Of a DNA stretch of 64,000 nt, positions 63,006 to 64,000 are shown in pieces. Source of the stretch: Ornithinibacillus scapharcae TW25 (GTDB lineage: Bacteria > Bacillota > Bacilli > Bacillales > Amphibacillaceae); NCBI RefSeq assembly GCF_000190475.1, contig NZ_AEWH01000041.1:1-64000 (forward strand), written 5' to 3'. Each line of letters opens with the position of its first letter. The stretch's first letter is position 1. The notes below the pieces were generated by a model. That model worked only from the letters and a program-made list of their open reading frames with translations. It made no database searches and was not told where the DNA came from. The translations under genes and the position numbers were made by a program.

Positions 63006-64000
63006 TTATCGAACTGCACAACGGTTTGGACCGATCTCCATTTCCGTTTGTTCATCATGGCCAGGAGTAATTTTACCCATGTTGACTTGACGAATCTGTT
63101 CATATGCATTTGGTTGTGGTGGTAAATTATCTGTAACAGTGCTACGAAATTCTGCCTCGTCTTCAATATTTAAACCATGATTTTCTTTAAACAAGTCGCC
63201 TAGACGTCTAGCTACAGTACCGTCTTCGTTTAATTCATCAATAATCATAAAGTGGGCTGGTAGTACAACTAAATCTTCAGATAGTTCACGGTAACGTGTA
63301 TATAATGTTTCACGTAAGTCGCCTACCCAATCTTCCGCAAGTCCCGCTAGGTCTGGGCGACCGATTGAATCAATGAATAGGATATCACCTGTTAATAAAA
63401 ATTGGTCGTCGATTACAAATGAAGTAGACCCAATTGTATGACCTGGCGAATACAGAGCATTTACATCAATTTGAGATGATCCAATCTTCACGTTTAAACC
63501 ATCCGTAAGAGGTGTGTAATCAAACACCACTTCTGTTGCATCTTTTGGTGGTAGATAATACGTTGCTCCAGTTGCAGCAGCAATGTGGCGACCGCCTGAA
63601 ATATGGTCTGCATGTAGATGAGTATCAAAAACATGCTTGATTGTTACACCTTTTTCATTTGCAAAGGTAGTGAATACATCCGTGAAGCGAACAGCGTCAA
63701 TAATCGCAGCTTCCCCTTCAGAGATAACCATATACGATAGACATCCTTTACCTAGACGAACAAATTGGTATAGCTCGCCACCATTTTCTAAGTCAGTGAC
63801 TTTAATCGGTTCAAGGTAACTGCTCCAAGATTTCATACCACCTTCTAGGTAAGCTACTTCTCGACCAGCTTCCGATAGCATTTCCGCTACCATCACAGAG
63901 GATCCTTCTTTTGCACATACTACTAACACATCTTTATCAGTAGGAAGTTTTGGTAGAATTTCTTCTACACCATCTAATAATTCAAAGTAAGGAATGTTTA
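63006..64000 (-). CDS. rhodanese + metallo-beta-lactamase persulfide dioxygenase-like protein (partial)
   Basis: The reading frame is open to the right edge, so the N-terminus is missing. The visible part has a rhodanese end with active loop CAKEGSS, then an ETHE1/CstB-like MBL domain with [18 protein letters not shown] and [17 protein letters not shown], and ends NRCAVR. It probably oxidises persulfides to sulfite. The order rhodanese then MBL differs from S. aureus CstB (MBL then rhodanese). An internal ATG at 63929 is not the start. Confidence 0.88.
   Translation of the reverse strand, partial: NIPYFELLDGVEEILPKLPTDKDVLVVCAKEGSSVMVAEMLSEAGREVAYLEGGMKSWSSYLEPIKVTDLENGGELYQFVRLGKGCLSYMVISEGEAAIIDAVRFTDVFTTFANEKGVTIKHVFDTHLHADHISGGRHIAAATGATYYLPPKDATEVVFDYTPLTDGLNVKIGSSQIDVNALYSPGHTIGSTSFVIDDQFLLTGDILFIDSIGRPDLAGLAEDWVGDLRETLYTRYRELSEDLVVLPAHFMIIDELNEDGTVARRLGDLFKENHGLNIEDEAEFRSTVTDNLPPQPNAYEQIRQVNMGKITPGHDEQTEMEIGPNRCAVR

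Noticed and set aside
1-64000. tRNA, rRNA, IS elements, prophage genes
   Set aside because: Scanned by eye; no cloverleaf, rRNA segment, transposase or phage gene was found.

Overview
The window is low-GC DNA with strong AGGAGG-type ribosome-binding sites, frequent TTG/GTG starts, T-box and c-di-AMP riboswitches, a Zur box, a LiaIHFSR module, a Bce-type module, RNase J and CstR. Together these point to a Bacillaceae chromosome. I cannot name the genus from sequence alone. No rRNA, tRNA, prophage, IS element or CRISPR array is visible.

Layout. 0-7.7 kb: cutC, a small AAA ATPase pair, a complete Bce-type antimicrobial-peptide sensing and transport module, a small membrane protein, and an orphan prepilin with an Asp/Pro/Gly repeat and a tryptophan-rich tail. 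7.7-16.3 kb: an ABC-F ATPase behind a leader with uORFs and a terminator, a Zur-controlled zinc lipoprotein with a duplicated internal domain, an RNase J paralogue, an SDR, and a VTC-DUF4956 pair. 16.3-29.5 kb: housekeeping and poorly characterised genes (DUF4145, pentapeptide, DUF4317, EcsC, YwqA-like SNF2, YbdM-like kinase) plus a TetR-controlled MacB-type ABC operon. 29.6-41.6 kb: NCS1 permease, a deleted MFS gene, a T-box controlled GNAT, a c-di-AMP riboswitch controlled dicarboxylate/amino-acid symporter, a DsbA/FrnE-like protein with a small Cys peptide, HpaB-like monooxygenase, DinB, STAS protein, an ABC exporter and a PepSY protein. 41.8-45.5 kb: liaIHFSR. 46.9-51.1 kb: a small membrane peptide, two exported proteins, and an HTH+TPR regulator followed at once by a 41-codon exported peptide, the layout of an RNPP-type quorum-sensing cassette. 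51.2-57.5 kb: PadR/HAAS membrane operon, patatin, and a two-component plus BcrAB-like transporter cluster with two frameshifted genes. 57.7-64 kb: two tandem UvsE-type endonucleases, a glutaredoxin, and a CstR-regulated sulfide/persulfide cluster (four rhodanese-like proteins, TauE, TusA, rhodanese-MBL) that runs off the right edge.

Main themes are envelope-stress sensing (Bce, Lia, BcrAB-like modules), RNA-based control (T-box, c-di-AMP riboswitch, ABC-F attenuator, one unassigned structured RNA), and persulfide homeostasis. The best candidate for an undescribed system is the regulator-peptide cassette at 49.6-51.0 kb. A caveat is that four otherwise intact genes between 40.7 and 56.4 kb are each broken by one base in an A/T homopolymer, which may reflect sequencing error, slippage or phase variation.
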